DNA of 64,000 nt from Streptomyces nodosus (GTDB lineage Bacteria; Actinomycetota; Actinomycetes; Streptomycetales; Streptomycetaceae). The stretch spans positions 1,364,001 to 1,428,000 of the forward strand of contig NZ_CP023747.1 of assembly GCF_008704995.1 (NCBI RefSeq). The letters are read 5' to 3'. A model generated the notes under the pieces. That model was not told the origin of the DNA, did no database searches, and saw only the letters and a list, made by a program, of their open reading frames with translations. Of this stretch, positions 1 through 8,678 are shown one piece after another; the stretch's first letter is position 1, and each line of letters begins with the position of its first letter. Position numbers and translations under genes: made by a program.

Positions 1-1298
1 CTGGAGAGGGCCACATGCGCTCCGGAGGCCATCAGCGAGCGCAGTCGCCAGGCCCGGTCCCAGCGGGCCTCGCCGATGTTCTCCATCCAGGTGCCGGCCA
101 CCAGGTCCGGGGAGCAGTGCCGCGGCTGCATGGCGGCGGTGACGCCCAGCTCGGCGAAGCGCGGCAGATCCGTGGGGGCGAGGCACTCGACATGCACGAT
201 CCCGTGGCGGCGGTCGCGGGTGCCGTTGGTGCGCGCGGCGTGTTCGATCGCGTCCAGGGCCAGGCGGATGCCGCCGTCGCCCGTCGCATGGGTGTGGGTC
301 TGGAAGCCGAGGCGGTCCAGTTCGGTGACGACCCGGGTGAGTTCACCCAGCGGCGCGGAGGGGTGGCCGCGGTGCCCGGGCCGGTTGGCGTAGTCCTCGA
401 GCATCCAGGCGTTGTGGGGCTCGATCACATCGTCGGCGTAGAGCTTGACGGGACCGAACGACAAACGGTCACCGCTCGGGGCGGCGTCGGCCGCCGCACG
501 CAGCTGCTTCCGGAACGCGCCGTCGGACCCCATGGGGTGGAAGAGCGCGGCGATGACACGGGAGCTGAGCCGCCCCTCGTCCCGGGCGCGCCGGAACAGA
601 TCGATCTCGGCGAGCGGGACCTGCGGTTCCACCACGGTGGTGATGCCGGCGGCGGTAGCCATCTCCAGGCTGCCCAGCAGCTTGCGGTAGCGCCGCTCCG
701 GTGAGTACATCGGGATGTCGCGCTGCAGGCCGGCCAGGCCCGCCGTGGTCATGGCGCTGGTGTAGAAGTCGGTGACCCAGCCGGTGGCGCGGCCGTCTGC
801 GTCCCGCTCCGGGCGGCCCCAGGGGATGTCTCCGCCGTCGTCCAGGCGCAGCGCGCGGATCGCGGCGTCGTTGAGCCACACCGAGTGCTGGTCGTAGGTG
901 GTGACGAAGACCGGGCGAGAGGTGATGCCGGCCAGGTCGCGGGCGGCGGGGCGGCGGCCGTGGACCACCGAGTACACGGCGTTCTCGGCGCAGATCCAGG
1001 TCAGGTCCGGGCGCGCGTCGGCGAGTTCCGCGATGCGGCGGCGGACCTCCTCGAGGGTCTCGGCGCCCTCGAGGCTGACGGCGTCGGGGTCGAAGCCGAG
1101 CAGCAGATGGTTGTGGCTGTCGATGATGCCCGGAGTGAGAAGGCCGCCGTCCAGGCGGCGGTGCTCCCGGGCCGCGGGGGCTTCGGCCTCCTCGCCGACG
1201 AAGGCGATGCGCCCGCCGGTGATGCCGACGGCGCCGGCCCAGGGGCGGGCGTCGTCGAAGGTGCGCACACGTGCGCCGGTGATCAGGGTGTCCAGCAT
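1..1298 (-). CDS. amidohydrolase family 3 protein (YtcJ-like), partial at window edge
   Basis: The reading frame stays open from an ATG at 1298 to the left edge, so at least 432 codons are present and the C-terminus lies outside the window. A GAGGAC Shine-Dalgarno precedes the ATG. Near residues 60-64 there is an IIDSHNH motif, the metal-binding HxH of the amidohydrolase barrel. A TYDQHSVWLN stretch near 145 and an HTHATGDGG stretch near 330 are typical of YtcJ-type amidohydrolases of group 3. No signal peptide is visible, so it is probably cytoplasmic. The family hydrolyses C-N bonds of amide-like compounds; the substrate is unknown. It is divergent from a TetR regulator with a strong palindrome in between, which suggests substrate-responsive control. 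Confidence 0.85.
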   Translation of the reverse strand, partial: MLDTLITGARVRTFDDARPWAGAVGITGGRIAFVGEEAEAPAAREHRRLDGGLLTPGIIDSHNHLLLGFDPDAVSLEGAETLEEVRRRIAELADARPDLTWICAENAVYSVVHGRRPAARDLAGITSRPVFVTTYDQHSVWLNDAAIRALRLDDGGDIPWGRPERDADGRATGWVTDFYTSAMTTAGLAGLQRDIPMYSPERRYRKLLGSLEMATAAGITTVVEPQVPLAEIDLFRRARDEGRLSSRVIAALFHPMGSDGAFRKQLRAAADAAPSGDRLSFGPVKLYADDVIEPHNAWMLEDYANRPGHRGHPSAPLGELTRVVTELDRLGFQTHTHATGDGGIRLALDAIEHAARTNGTRDRRHGIVHVECLAPTDLPRFAELGVTAAMQPRHCSPDLVAGTWMENIGEARWDRAWRLRSLMASGAHVALS

Positions 1299-1361
1299 GG
1301 TTGTCCTCGGTTCTGGGCCGTGCCGGGAACGGACGGCCGGGAGACGCCGAGACGGTGCGCG

Positions 1362-1389
1362 CATTCTTTGCCATCGGCGTCAAAGAATG
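1362..1389. promoter_or_regulatory. candidate TetR operator (perfect 9-bp inverted repeat)
   Basis: CATTCTTTG at 1362-1370 is repeated as CAAAGAATG at 1381-1389 around a 10-bp spacer. The arms are unusually AT-rich for this genome. The site lies between the divergent amidohydrolase and TetR starts, where an autoregulated TetR operator is expected. Binding by the neighbouring protein is inferred. Confidence 0.65.
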
Positions 1390-1426
1390 GTTCGAGTGTC
1401 ATGAGCGTCTCGGCTACTGTCAAGGC

Positions 1427-2026
1427 ATGGCCCGCCCAAAAAACCAGGACGAACGCCGCGCCCACCTCATCCAGGCGGTCATCGACACGACCGCCGAGAC
1501 CGGGTTGCGCTCCCTCTCGCTCGCGGATGTGGCACGCAAGGCGGGGCTGACCCGAGGAGCCGTCCTGTACTACTACGACGACCTCGACGCGCTGCTGAGG
1601 GAGGCCTATCGCGCCGGCATGGAACGCTTCTGTGACCGTCGGGACGCACTGCGGGACACGATAGAGAACCCGGCGCTACTCCTGCGGGAGACCATCCGCG
1701 CCGGGCTCCCCACGGGGCCCGACGACGCACTGATGCGCCTGCTGTACGAGTTCGACGTGCTGGCGGAGAACTCCCCGCTGCACAGCACGCTGGTCGAGTC
1801 GATGTACGAGCGGCAGCTGGCCGCCTACCGGGCCGTACTGGAACGCGGCGCCGGCACCGGAGTCTTCCACCTCGCCCTGGACACCTCGACGGCGGCCCTG
1901 AACCTGGTGGCGCTGGAGGACGCCTACGGACTGCACATCGTGGCCGGCAACAGTCAGATCAGCGTGGAGCGGGCCCTCGAAGCGATGTTCGACGCCGCAC
2001 GGGCTTTCGGCGCGCCCGTGGCGTGA
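1427..2026 (+). CDS. TetR/AcrR family transcriptional regulator
   Basis: A 199-residue protein. Residues about 8-55 form the N-terminal TetR helix-turn-helix, with the recognisable segment GLTRGAVLYYYDDLDALL. The C-terminal part is a helical ligand and dimerisation domain of normal size. The ATG at 1427 is chosen because it leaves the usual short arm before the helix-turn-helix; the frame is open further upstream but would run through the candidate operator. The gene is divergent from the amidohydrolase, so it probably represses that gene and itself. The ligand cannot be deduced. Confidence 0.88.
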   Translation: MARPKNQDERRAHLIQAVIDTTAETGLRSLSLADVARKAGLTRGAVLYYYDDLDALLREAYRAGMERFCDRRDALRDTIENPALLLRETIRAGLPTGPDDALMRLLYEFDVLAENSPLHSTLVESMYERQLAAYRAVLERGAGTGVFHLALDTSTAALNLVALEDAYGLHIVAGNSQISVERALEAMFDAARAFGAPVA

Positions 2027-2134
2027 CCGGGACCGTGCCGGACCCCGGCGCCGGGGTCCGGCTGGGCGACGTCGGAAAAGGCAACGTCGACCGCGACATT
2101 CGGTGATGCTGGCTCGTGACGACCCTACGATGCG

Positions 2135-2194
2135 CGACAACGTTGTCGTATTGGTCTGTACATGACTGTACCGCGTGAACCGACAACGATGTCA
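2135..2194 (+). promoter_or_regulatory. two LacI-type operator-like palindromes upstream of the GH92 gene
   Basis: CGACAACGTTGTCG at 2135-2148 is a perfect 14-bp palindrome with the central CG typical of LacI/GalR-family operators. A second, imperfect copy (CGACAACGATGTCA) lies at 2181-2194, with centres 46 bp apart. Both are upstream of the secreted alpha-mannosidase, a plausible target for a sugar-responsive LacI repressor. No LacI gene is in the window, so the regulator is presumed to be encoded elsewhere. Confidence 0.6.
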
Positions 2195-2345
2195 ATGGGC
2201 ATGCACCGAGGTCGCGCCGGGTGATGACCCGGGCGCGCCCCGCATCGGTACGCACTCTTCCGTGGTACCACCGGCGCACGCTACTGTCCCTGCGGCTTGT
2301 GCGACCTGTGGTGCGCGACCCGTCCGAAGGAGGAGGGGCCGCGTC

Positions 2346-5300
2346 ATGCGTTTCCGTCCCGTGTCCCTGCTGTCGGCCGCCCTGCTCGCGGTCGGCGCCA
2401 CCCCCGCCCTCGCGGCGACCGCCGCACCACCCAGCCCCCCGCCCGTCCTGGTCAAGGACCCGGCCGCGTACGTCGACCCGCTGATCGGCACCAAGAACGG
2501 CGGCAATGTCTTCCCGGGCGCCGTCGTCCCGTCCGGCATGCTCTCCTTCAGCCCGGAGAACACCACCGGCGACGCCACGAGGACGGCCGCGCCCGGCGGC
2601 TATCAGTACGACGCCACCCGCATCCGCGGCTTCAGCCTCACCCATATGTCCGGCACCGGCTGCGCGGGCGGCAGCGGCGACATCCCGTTCTTCCCGTACG
2701 CCGGTGAGGTCACCTCCTCACCGGCCGCCGACACCAAGAACGCCGTCTACGCCGCCGACTTCAAGCACTCCGACGAGACCGCCGAGCCCGGCCACTACCG
2801 GGTGGGCCTCGCCTCCGGAGTCACCGCCGACCTCACGGCGACGGCGCGCACCGGCTCGGCCCGCTTCACCTACCCGGGCGGCACACCCGCCTCCCTGCTG
2901 ATCCGCACCGCCGACTCCGAGGTGGGCTCCACCGATTCGTCGATCACCATCGACCCGGCCGCGCGGACCGTCTCCGGCTCCGTCACCTCCGGAAACTTCT
3001 GCGGCTACCTCGACCCCGAGGGCCGGCGCGCCTACTACACCCTGTACTTCACCGCCCGCTTCGACCGGCCCTTCAAGGCGACCGGCACCTGGCAGGACGA
3101 CAAGCTGAGCCCGGGCTCGACCTCGGCGACCGGCGGCGCCGGAGGCTTCTCCGACGGCGGCCGGCCCGTGAAGGGCAAGGGAGCCGGCGGATATGTGGAG
3201 TTCGCGCCCGGCACCGGACCGGTCGGCGTCAAGGTCGGCATCTCCTACGTCAGCCGGGCCGGCGCCGAGGCGAACCTGGCCGCGGAGAACCCGCCCAAGC
3301 GCTCCTTCGACTCGGTCAAGGAAGCGGCCCGCCGCGCCTGGCGGGACCGACTGGGCGCGATCCGGGTCGGCGGCGGCACCGACGAGGAGCGCACCACCTT
3401 CTACACCGCGCTCTACCACGCCCTGCTGCACCCCAATGTCATCAGTGACGCCGACCGCAGATACCGCGGAAGCGACGACAAGGTGCACACCGTGGGCCGC
3501 GGCCACCAGGCGCAGTACGGCACCTTCTCCGGCTGGGACCAGTACCGCGACCAGGTGCAGCTGCTGACCCTGCTCGACCCGGGCACCGGCTCGGACGTCG
3601 CCCAGTCGCTGTACGAGCTGGCCCGGCAGAACGGCGGCGTCTGGGACCGCTGGCTGCACGGCGCGAGCGGCACCCATGTCATGAACGGCGACCCCTCACC
3701 GACCGCCCTGGCCGGCATCCACGCCTTCGGCGGCACCGACTTCGATCTGAAGGGAGCGCTCGCCTCCCTGGTGAAGGCGGCGACCGTACCGACCGAGCAG
3801 GACCTGTCCCCGGCGGGCAAGCCGGTGCTCTCGGCCGGCCAGCGGCCGTCCCTCGACCAGTACCTCGAGCGGCACTACATGCCGTCCGTCTCCAACGCCT
3901 GGGGCGGTGCCGCCGAGACGCTGGAGATGTCCACGGCCGACTTCGCCCTCGCCCAGCTCGCCGAGGCCGCCGGGCAGAAGAGCACCGCCGCCGCCTTCGC
4001 CGGGCGCGCCCAGTGGTGGCAGAACAACTTCAACATCGCGGCCCACCCCACCGGCGGCTACATCGCCAACCGCAAGGCCGACGGCAGTTGGGTCCCCGGC
4101 TTCACCCCGGACACCGGCAACGGCTTCGTCGAGGGCACGGCGGCCCAGTACACCTGGATGGTCCAGCACAACCCGGCCGGTCTGTTCGCGGCGATGGGCG
4201 GCCGGGAGGCGGCGCTGGCCCGACTGGACGACTTCTTCCACGACGCCGACGGCGACTGGGCGTTCACCGGCAACGGCGGCACCAAGTCCGAACTCGACAA
4301 CGAGCCCTCCATCAACGTCCCCTACCTGTACGCCTACGCGGGCGCGCCGTACAAGACCCAGGAGACCGTCCGCGCGGCCATGCGGCAGCTGTGGACCACT
4401 CAGCCGGGCGGCATCCCCGGCAACGACGACCTGGGCGCGATGTCCTCGTGGTACGTCTTCTCGGCGCTCGGCATGTATCCGCAGGTGCCTTCCCGTGCCG
4501 AACTCGTCCTCGCCTCACCGCTGTTCGAGCGGATCGAGATCAGCCGTCCACACGGCCGCGACATCTCCGTCCGCGCGGCGGGCGCTGCGGCCGGATCCCC
4601 CTACGTCCGGTCCCTGAAGGTCGACGGACGGACGAGCGACCGCCCCTGGCTGCCGGCGAGCTTCGTCCGGGACGGCGGCAGGCTCGACTACACCCTCTCC
4701 GCCACCCCCGACCGCACCTGGGGCAGCGCCCCGTCCGCGGCACCGCCCTCCTTCCGGCAGGGCGAGCAGCCGTACCAGATCGGTGTGGGCCCGACGACGG
4801 CGATCCTCGCGCCCGGCGAGAGCACCGAGATCGACGTCCGTGCCCTGTCGCTGAACGGCGGCCAGGGCCCCGAGGTGCACTTCCGTGTGCGGACCCCGGC
4901 CGGCATCACGGCGACGCCCGCCGAGGGCACGGTGCTCGACGGTGCCCGGCAGATCACGCTCACCGCTGACAAGGGCACCGAGCAGGGCTTCTACGACGCG
5001 AAGGTCACGGTCACCTCGGGCGAGGAGTCCTACGAGCAGTCGGTCTCCCTGACCGTGGCGGCCCCGGGAACCCTGCTGGCCGCCTACAACAACACCGGTG
5101 TCTCGGACGACGACGGCGACCATGCCGAGGCCGACTACGACGGCGGTGGCTGGAGCTACTCCCGCCAGGCCCTCGCGGCGGCCGGCGTCACCCCCGGCGG
5201 CCGGGGCACGGTGGACGGCCTGGCCTTCATCTGGCCGAACTCGCCCGGCGGACGCCCGGACAACGCCTCGGCGGCCGGTCAGCGCATCGACCTGGCCGAG

Positions 5301-5627
5301 CCGGCGGCCCGGCTGTCCTTCGTCGGCAGTGCGGTCAACGGCAACCAGCAGACCAAGGCCACGGTCACCTACACCGACGGCAGCACCGCGACCGTCGACC
5401 TCTCCTTCACCGACTGGACCGTCGGCGGAGGCGGCGGCACCGTTCAGTACGGCAACACGGTGGTCGCCAAGAGCGCGTACCGCAATGTGGCGGGCGCCGA
5501 CAAGGACGCGGTGACGACCTATGTCTTCGCCACCAAGCCGTACGAGGCCCCGGCAGGCAAGCGGATCGCGAGCGTCCAGCTCCCCGACGACACCGATCTG
5601 CATGTGTTCACGGTGGCGACGGGCTGA
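2346..5627 (+). CDS. secreted GH92 family alpha-1,2-mannosidase with C-terminal accessory domains
   Basis: A 1093-residue protein with a strong AAGGAGGAGG ribosome site about 9 bases before the ATG at 2346. Residues 1-24 form a Sec signal peptide (hydrophobic core, then ALA-A). GH92 hallmarks follow: GSGDIPFFP near 117, SGWDQYRD near 395, DNEPSINVPYLY near 650 and NDDLGAMSSWYVF near 695. In GH92 enzymes the Glu of NEPS and the Asp pair of the NDDxG segment form the active site with a calcium ion. After about residue 810 there is a NEW3-like immunoglobulin fold, then a C-terminal jelly-roll-like segment likely to bind sugar. It probably trims mannose from fungal or glycoprotein glycans outside the cell. 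Two LacI-type palindromes precede it and a strong terminator follows. Confidence 0.92.
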   Translation: MRFRPVSLLSAALLAVGATPALAATAAPPSPPPVLVKDPAAYVDPLIGTKNGGNVFPGAVVPSGMLSFSPENTTGDATRTAAPGGYQYDATRIRGFSLTHMSGTGCAGGSGDIPFFPYAGEVTSSPAADTKNAVYAADFKHSDETAEPGHYRVGLASGVTADLTATARTGSARFTYPGGTPASLLIRTADSEVGSTDSSITIDPAARTVSGSVTSGNFCGYLDPEGRRAYYTLYFTARFDRPFKATGTWQDDKLSPGSTSATGGAGGFSDGGRPVKGKGAGGYVEFAPGTGPVGVKVGISYVSRAGAEANLAAENPPKRSFDSVKEAARRAWRDRLGAIRVGGGTDEERTTFYTALYHALLHPNVISDADRRYRGSDDKVHTVGRGHQAQYGTFSGWDQYRDQVQLLTLLDPGTGSDVAQSLYELARQNGGVWDRWLHGASGTHVMNGDPSPTALAGIHAFGGTDFDLKGALASLVKAATVPTEQDLSPAGKPVLSAGQRPSLDQYLERHYMPSVSNAWGGAAETLEMSTADFALAQLAEAAGQKSTAAAFAGRAQWWQNNFNIAAHPTGGYIANRKADGSWVPGFTPDTGNGFVEGTAAQYTWMVQHNPAGLFAAMGGREAALARLDDFFHDADGDWAFTGNGGTKSELDNEPSINVPYLYAYAGAPYKTQETVRAAMRQLWTTQPGGIPGNDDLGAMSSWYVFSALGMYPQVPSRAELVLASPLFERIEISRPHGRDISVRAAGAAAGSPYVRSLKVDGRTSDRPWLPASFVRDGGRLDYTLSATPDRTWGSAPSAAPPSFRQGEQPYQIGVGPTTAILAPGESTEIDVRALSLNGGQGPEVHFRVRTPAGITATPAEGTVLDGARQITLTADKGTEQGFYDAKVTVTSGEESYEQSVSLTVAAPGTLLAAYNNTGVSDDDGDHAEADYDGGGWSYSRQALAAAGVTPGGRGTVDGLAFIWPNSPGGRPDNASAAGQRIDLAEPAARLSFVGSAVNGNQQTKATVTYTDGSTATVDLSFTDWTVGGGGGTVQYGNTVVAKSAYRNVAGADKDAVTTYVFATKPYEAPAGKRIASVQLPDDTDLHVFTVATG

Positions 5628-5661
5628 GCGGACCCGAGTCGCCGAGCGATACCCGAACAGC

Positions 5662-5695
5662 CCGGAGGGGCGGGCCTTCAGGCCCGCCCCTCCGG
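5662..5695. terminator. intrinsic terminator-like hairpin after GH92 gene
   Basis: A perfect 15-bp GC-rich stem (5662-5676 with 5681-5695) with a TTCA loop lies 34 bases after the mannosidase stop. As usual in Streptomyces there is no clear U-tract. Confidence 0.85.
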
Positions 5696-6180
5696 CATCC
5701 GCGGTGGTCTCCGTCAGACCTGCCGCGGGGCCTCGGACTCCCCCTGTCGAGCGGAGCCGGGAGACCTAACGAGTGAACGGATGTGCGGGTCGAACATCAC
5801 CGAGTTGCCCTCCCGGTTAGGTTGTTCCCCCGAAGCAACCGGTCAGGCGGCGACGAGGAGTCTGCCCCGCCACCGCCCGCGTCGACGAGCCGGAGCCGCA
5901 CAGGGCGCCGGGCTCGCCGGACTTGATGACGCCGTCCCCGCCGATGCGCGGAACAGGACAACGAGGCAGTGGCGTCGAGCCGCTCAACGCACGGTGCCAC
6001 CGACCGTGCCGACGGGGTGGAGGCTTCGTCGGCGGGGTTCCGCCTTCCTTCCTGGGCCCGCACGGCCGCCTTCCGCAGTCGGCTGGCGCGGCGTGGTGAC
6101 AGGCGTCCGTCTGCCTCCGTCGAGGTCTTCCCGTCGCGGAATCTCTCGGAAGCAGCGGCTGGGACCGTCCGGGAGGCGAA
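5696..6180. other. gene-poor stretch, nothing clear
   Basis: About 485 bases between the mannosidase terminator and a small membrane ORF. Open frames here lack recognisable domains, ribosome sites or consistent coding bias. A short inverted repeat (GGTTG/CAACC) lies near 5820-5842. I see no supported gene. Confidence 0.5.
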
Positions 6181-6363
6181 ATGTGGACCGTGCTGGAACT
6201 CATGGCGACGTCTGCTCCGCAGCTGTTCCTCTATGTCGTCGGCCTCTTCGTCGTCATGATCCTGCTGTCGCTGCTGATCAGCCTGCGCCGGGCGGAGGCA
6301 TCGGAACGACCCGAGATCATCAGGGCCCTGGCGGATCTGATGGCGTTCTGGAAGAAGAGGTGA
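6181..6363 (+). CDS. small single-pass membrane protein, unknown function
   Basis: Sixty codons with a GGGAGGC ribosome site 5-6 bases before the ATG. Residues 13-35 form one hydrophobic membrane helix (LFLYVVGLFVVMILLSLLIS). A charged C-terminal tail (RRAEASERPEIIRALADLMAFWKKR region) would lie on the cytoplasmic side by the positive-inside rule. No family is recognised. It ends about 35 bases from the stop of the convergent ABC permease gene. The good ribosome site and membrane character argue that it is real, but short size leaves doubt. Confidence 0.5.
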   Translation: MWTVLELMATSAPQLFLYVVGLFVVMILLSLLISLRRAEASERPEIIRALADLMAFWKKR

Positions 6364-6399
6364 CCTCGCTGCCGGGTCCCACCGGCCGGCCCGCCGCCG

Positions 6400-7260
6400 T
6401 CAGCGGGCCAGCCGCCCCAGCAGCGAGGACGCAGAGATGATGCCCAGCGCGGCGGCCACCGCCAGGACACCGAAATCGAGCAGCACATGGGAAGGCGTGC
6501 CGAGCAGAAGTCCGCGCAGGGCGTCCACCTGGTAGCTCAGCGGGTTGACCGTGCTGACGGCCTGGAGCCAGCCGGGCATGACGGCCACCGGGTAGAGCGC
6601 GTTGGACCCGAAGAACAGCGGCATGGTGATCGCCTGACCGATGCCCATCAGCCGGTCACGGGTGAGGACGATGCCCGCGATGGTCATGGACAGACAGGAG
6701 AAGAAGGCCGAGCCGAGGACGACCGCCGCCGCCACCCCCAGCAGCCGCAGCGGGTTCCAGGTCAGTGCGACGCCGAGCAGCGCCGCGATGACGACGACCA
6801 CGATGGCCTGGATCAGTGCCTTGACCCCGGCGGCGAAGGCCTTGCCGGTGATCAGGGCCGCCCGCGGGGTCGGTGTGACCAGCAGCTTGGTCAGGATCCC
6901 GGCGTCCCGCTCCCAGATGATCTGGATGCCGTAGAAGATCGCGATGAACATCGCGGACTGGGCGATGATGCCGGGCGCCAGGTAGTCGATGTAGGGGATG
7001 CCGCCGGTGGGGATCGCCCTGATCCTGGTGAAGGTCTCGCCGAAGATCAGCAGCCAGAGCGCCGGCTGGATCGCGCGGGTGTACAACTCGGTACGGTCGT
7101 GGCGCAGCTTCTGCAGCTCGACCGCGCACATCGCGGCGACCCGTGCGGGCAGCACCCGCCAGCCGGTGCGGGCCCGGGGCGGGGTCACCAGCAGGTCGAG
7201 GTCCGCCGGGCGGACGGGTTCAGCCGACACGGGACGCGGTGCGGCGGGTGCTTCGGACAT
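6400..7260 (-). CDS. ABC-2 type transporter permease (DrrB-like)
   Basis: A 286-residue membrane protein from the ATG at 7260, which has an AGGAG ribosome site; an ATG 48 bases upstream is possible but lies deeper inside the preceding gene. It has six predicted membrane segments of the ABC-2 fold, with the conserved stretch GSNALYPVAVMPGWLQAVSTVNPLSY-like region split near residue 220-240, typical of daunorubicin-type permeases. It overlaps the end of the ATPase gene by 41 bases, showing translational coupling. With the ATPase it forms an exporter for an unknown hydrophobic compound, under an adjacent MarR repressor. Confidence 0.9.
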   Translation of the reverse strand: MSEAPAAPRPVSAEPVRPADLDLLVTPPRARTGWRVLPARVAAMCAVELQKLRHDRTELYTRAIQPALWLLIFGETFTRIRAIPTGGIPYIDYLAPGIIAQSAMFIAIFYGIQIIWERDAGILTKLLVTPTPRAALITGKAFAAGVKALIQAIVVVVIAALLGVALTWNPLRLLGVAAAVVLGSAFFSCLSMTIAGIVLTRDRLMGIGQAITMPLFFGSNALYPVAVMPGWLQAVSTVNPLSYQVDALRGLLLGTPSHVLLDFGVLAVAAALGIISASSLLGRLAR

Positions 7261-8074
7261 CGCGGAAGTCTCCTGCCTGGTCGTCGAGTCCGCTGCCGGC
7301 GACATCACGGAAGACGTCCTCCAGGGTCGGCAGCGGGCCTTCGGTGCCGAGCCGTTCCCTCAGTCCGTGCCTCAGCTCCTCGGGTGTGCCGAGGGCACGG
7401 ATACGGCCGTGGTGCATCAGGGCGACCCGGTCGCAGTACTGGTCGGCCTCGTCCATGTAGTGGGTGGTGACGAGCACGGTCATGCCGGTGGCGGCGCGCA
7501 CGGCGTTGATGTGCTCCCACACGTTGGTCCGGGCGATCGGGTCCAGGCCGATGGTCGGCTCGTCGAGGATCAGCAGCCGGGGTGCGCTCACCAGGGCCTG
7601 GGCGAGCTCGAGCCGGCGGACCATGCCGCCGGAGTAGGTGCGGGCGAGCCGGTCGGCCGACGAGGTGAGGTCCACGGCCGCGAGCGCCTGTTCCACGCGC
7701 CGGGCCCGTTCGCGCCGGGAGACGTCGAAGACACGGGCGAACAGGGCGACGTTCTCGCGGCCGCTGAGTCCCGCGTCGGCGGACAGCTGCTGCGGCACAT
7801 AACCCAGCAGGCGCCGTACGGACATGCGTTCGCGGGCCGCGTCGTGGCCGAAGATCCGGACCATGCCGGCCGGGACTGGAAGCAGCGTGGTGATGCAGCG
7901 GATCGCGGTGGTCTTCCCGGCGCCGTTGGGGCCGAGCAGTCCGAACACTTCGCCGTCGAGGACGGACAGGTCGAGCCCGTCGACCGCGTGTGTCTCCCCG
8001 AAGGAGTAGCGCAGTCCGGCACAGGTGACGGCGTCGTCCACCGGGGTCTCGCCGTGCGTCGCGTGCGGTGTCAT
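7220..8074 (-). CDS. ABC transporter ATP-binding protein (DrrA-like)
   Basis: A 284-residue nucleotide-binding subunit. Walker A is GPNGAGKT near residue 48, the Q-loop is VPQQ near 93, the signature is YSGGM near 145 and Walker B is LLILDEPT near 168, followed by a switch histidine in TTHYMDEA. The C-terminal extension resembles the DrrA subgroup of daunorubicin-resistance ATPases. Its start overlaps the MarR stop by 4 bases and its end overlaps the permease start. The gene order regulator-ATPase-permease indicates a drug or metabolite efflux operon. Confidence 0.93.
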   Translation of the reverse strand: MTPHATHGETPVDDAVTCAGLRYSFGETHAVDGLDLSVLDGEVFGLLGPNGAGKTTAIRCITTLLPVPAGMVRIFGHDAARERMSVRRLLGYVPQQLSADAGLSGRENVALFARVFDVSRRERARRVEQALAAVDLTSSADRLARTYSGGMVRRLELAQALVSAPRLLILDEPTIGLDPIARTNVWEHINAVRAATGMTVLVTTHYMDEADQYCDRVALMHHGRIRALGTPEELRHGLRERLGTEGPLPTLEDVFRDVAGSGLDDQAGDFRDVRSTRRTASRVG

Positions 8075-8532
8075 CTTTCCCCGCCTTCCTCGTGCAGGTT
8101 CTCGGCCAGTTTCCGCAGAGCCGGAAGAGCCGCCTCCAGAGCCTTGCGGTCCACCTCGTCCAGACGGGCCACCTGGCCGCGTACCAGCGCGGTGCGCCGC
8201 TCGCGCCAGTCACGCAGTCGTGCCTCGGCCGCCACCGTGGGCAGCAGCCGCGCGGCCCGCCGGTCGGCCGGGTCCGTCTCACGGAGCAGATAGCCGTCCT
8301 TCGCCAACCGGTTGACCAGCGTGGAGACCGAGTTCCCCGCCAGATACAGCTCCTTGGCGGCGTCCGACACACCGATCCCCGGGCGCTCCGCGACCAGACG
8401 CAGCAGTTCGACCTCGGCGCCGCGCAGTCGCGGCCCGGTCGTCCCACGGCGCAGCCTCCGCCTGATCAGCCTCTGCACTCCGACGAGCGTGTCTGCCAGA
8501 TCGTCGGCGAAGTTCCCGGGTTCCCGTTCCAC
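8071..8532 (-). CDS. MarR family transcriptional regulator
   Basis: A 153-residue protein that starts at a GTG with a GGAG ribosome site. Residues about 38-105 form the winged helix-turn-helix, with LAGNSVSTLVNRLAKDG as recognition region and the DPADRR wing characteristic of MarR proteins. It is the first gene of the efflux operon and overlaps the ATPase start by 4 bases, so it probably represses its own operon and is released by the exported compound. Confidence 0.9.
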   Translation of the reverse strand: MEREPGNFADDLADTLVGVQRLIRRRLRRGTTGPRLRGAEVELLRLVAERPGIGVSDAAKELYLAGNSVSTLVNRLAKDGYLLRETDPADRRAARLLPTVAAEARLRDWRERRTALVRGQVARLDEVDRKALEAALPALRKLAENLHEEGGER

Positions 8533-8539
8533 AGCTCCG

Positions 8540-8559
8540 AGATTAGCTCTGTGTCAGAG
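8540..8559 (-). promoter_or_regulatory. candidate promoter and MarR operator
   Basis: On the minus strand a TAATCT -10-like hexamer (8545-8540) lies just ahead of the MarR GTG. Directly upstream is an inverted repeat CTCTG-N3-CAGAG (8547-8559). A repressor there would block the -10/-35 region. Assignment to MarR is by position only. Confidence 0.5.
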
Positions 8560-8600
8560 GTATTCGGGGAAAGGGAGGGTCAAGAACCGGAACGATCAAG

Positions 8601-8620
8601 GACAGGAACCGACAGGAACC
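8601..8620. repeat. 10-bp tandem duplication (GACAGGAACC x2)
   Basis: Two exact head-to-tail copies of GACAGGAACC in the 146-base gap between the MarR gene and the cation transporter stop. It is one of several short intergenic tandem duplications in this window. Confidence 0.8.
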
Positions 8621-8678
8621 GACGAGCACGGTCGGGAACGGCGTGGCGCGAGACCGAACGGTCCGGGTGCGGGCGCCG

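Noticed and set aside
6487..7470. Plus-strand open frame across the ABC permease
   Set aside because: Antisense to a conserved membrane protein; Asp/Arg/Gly-rich shadow composition.
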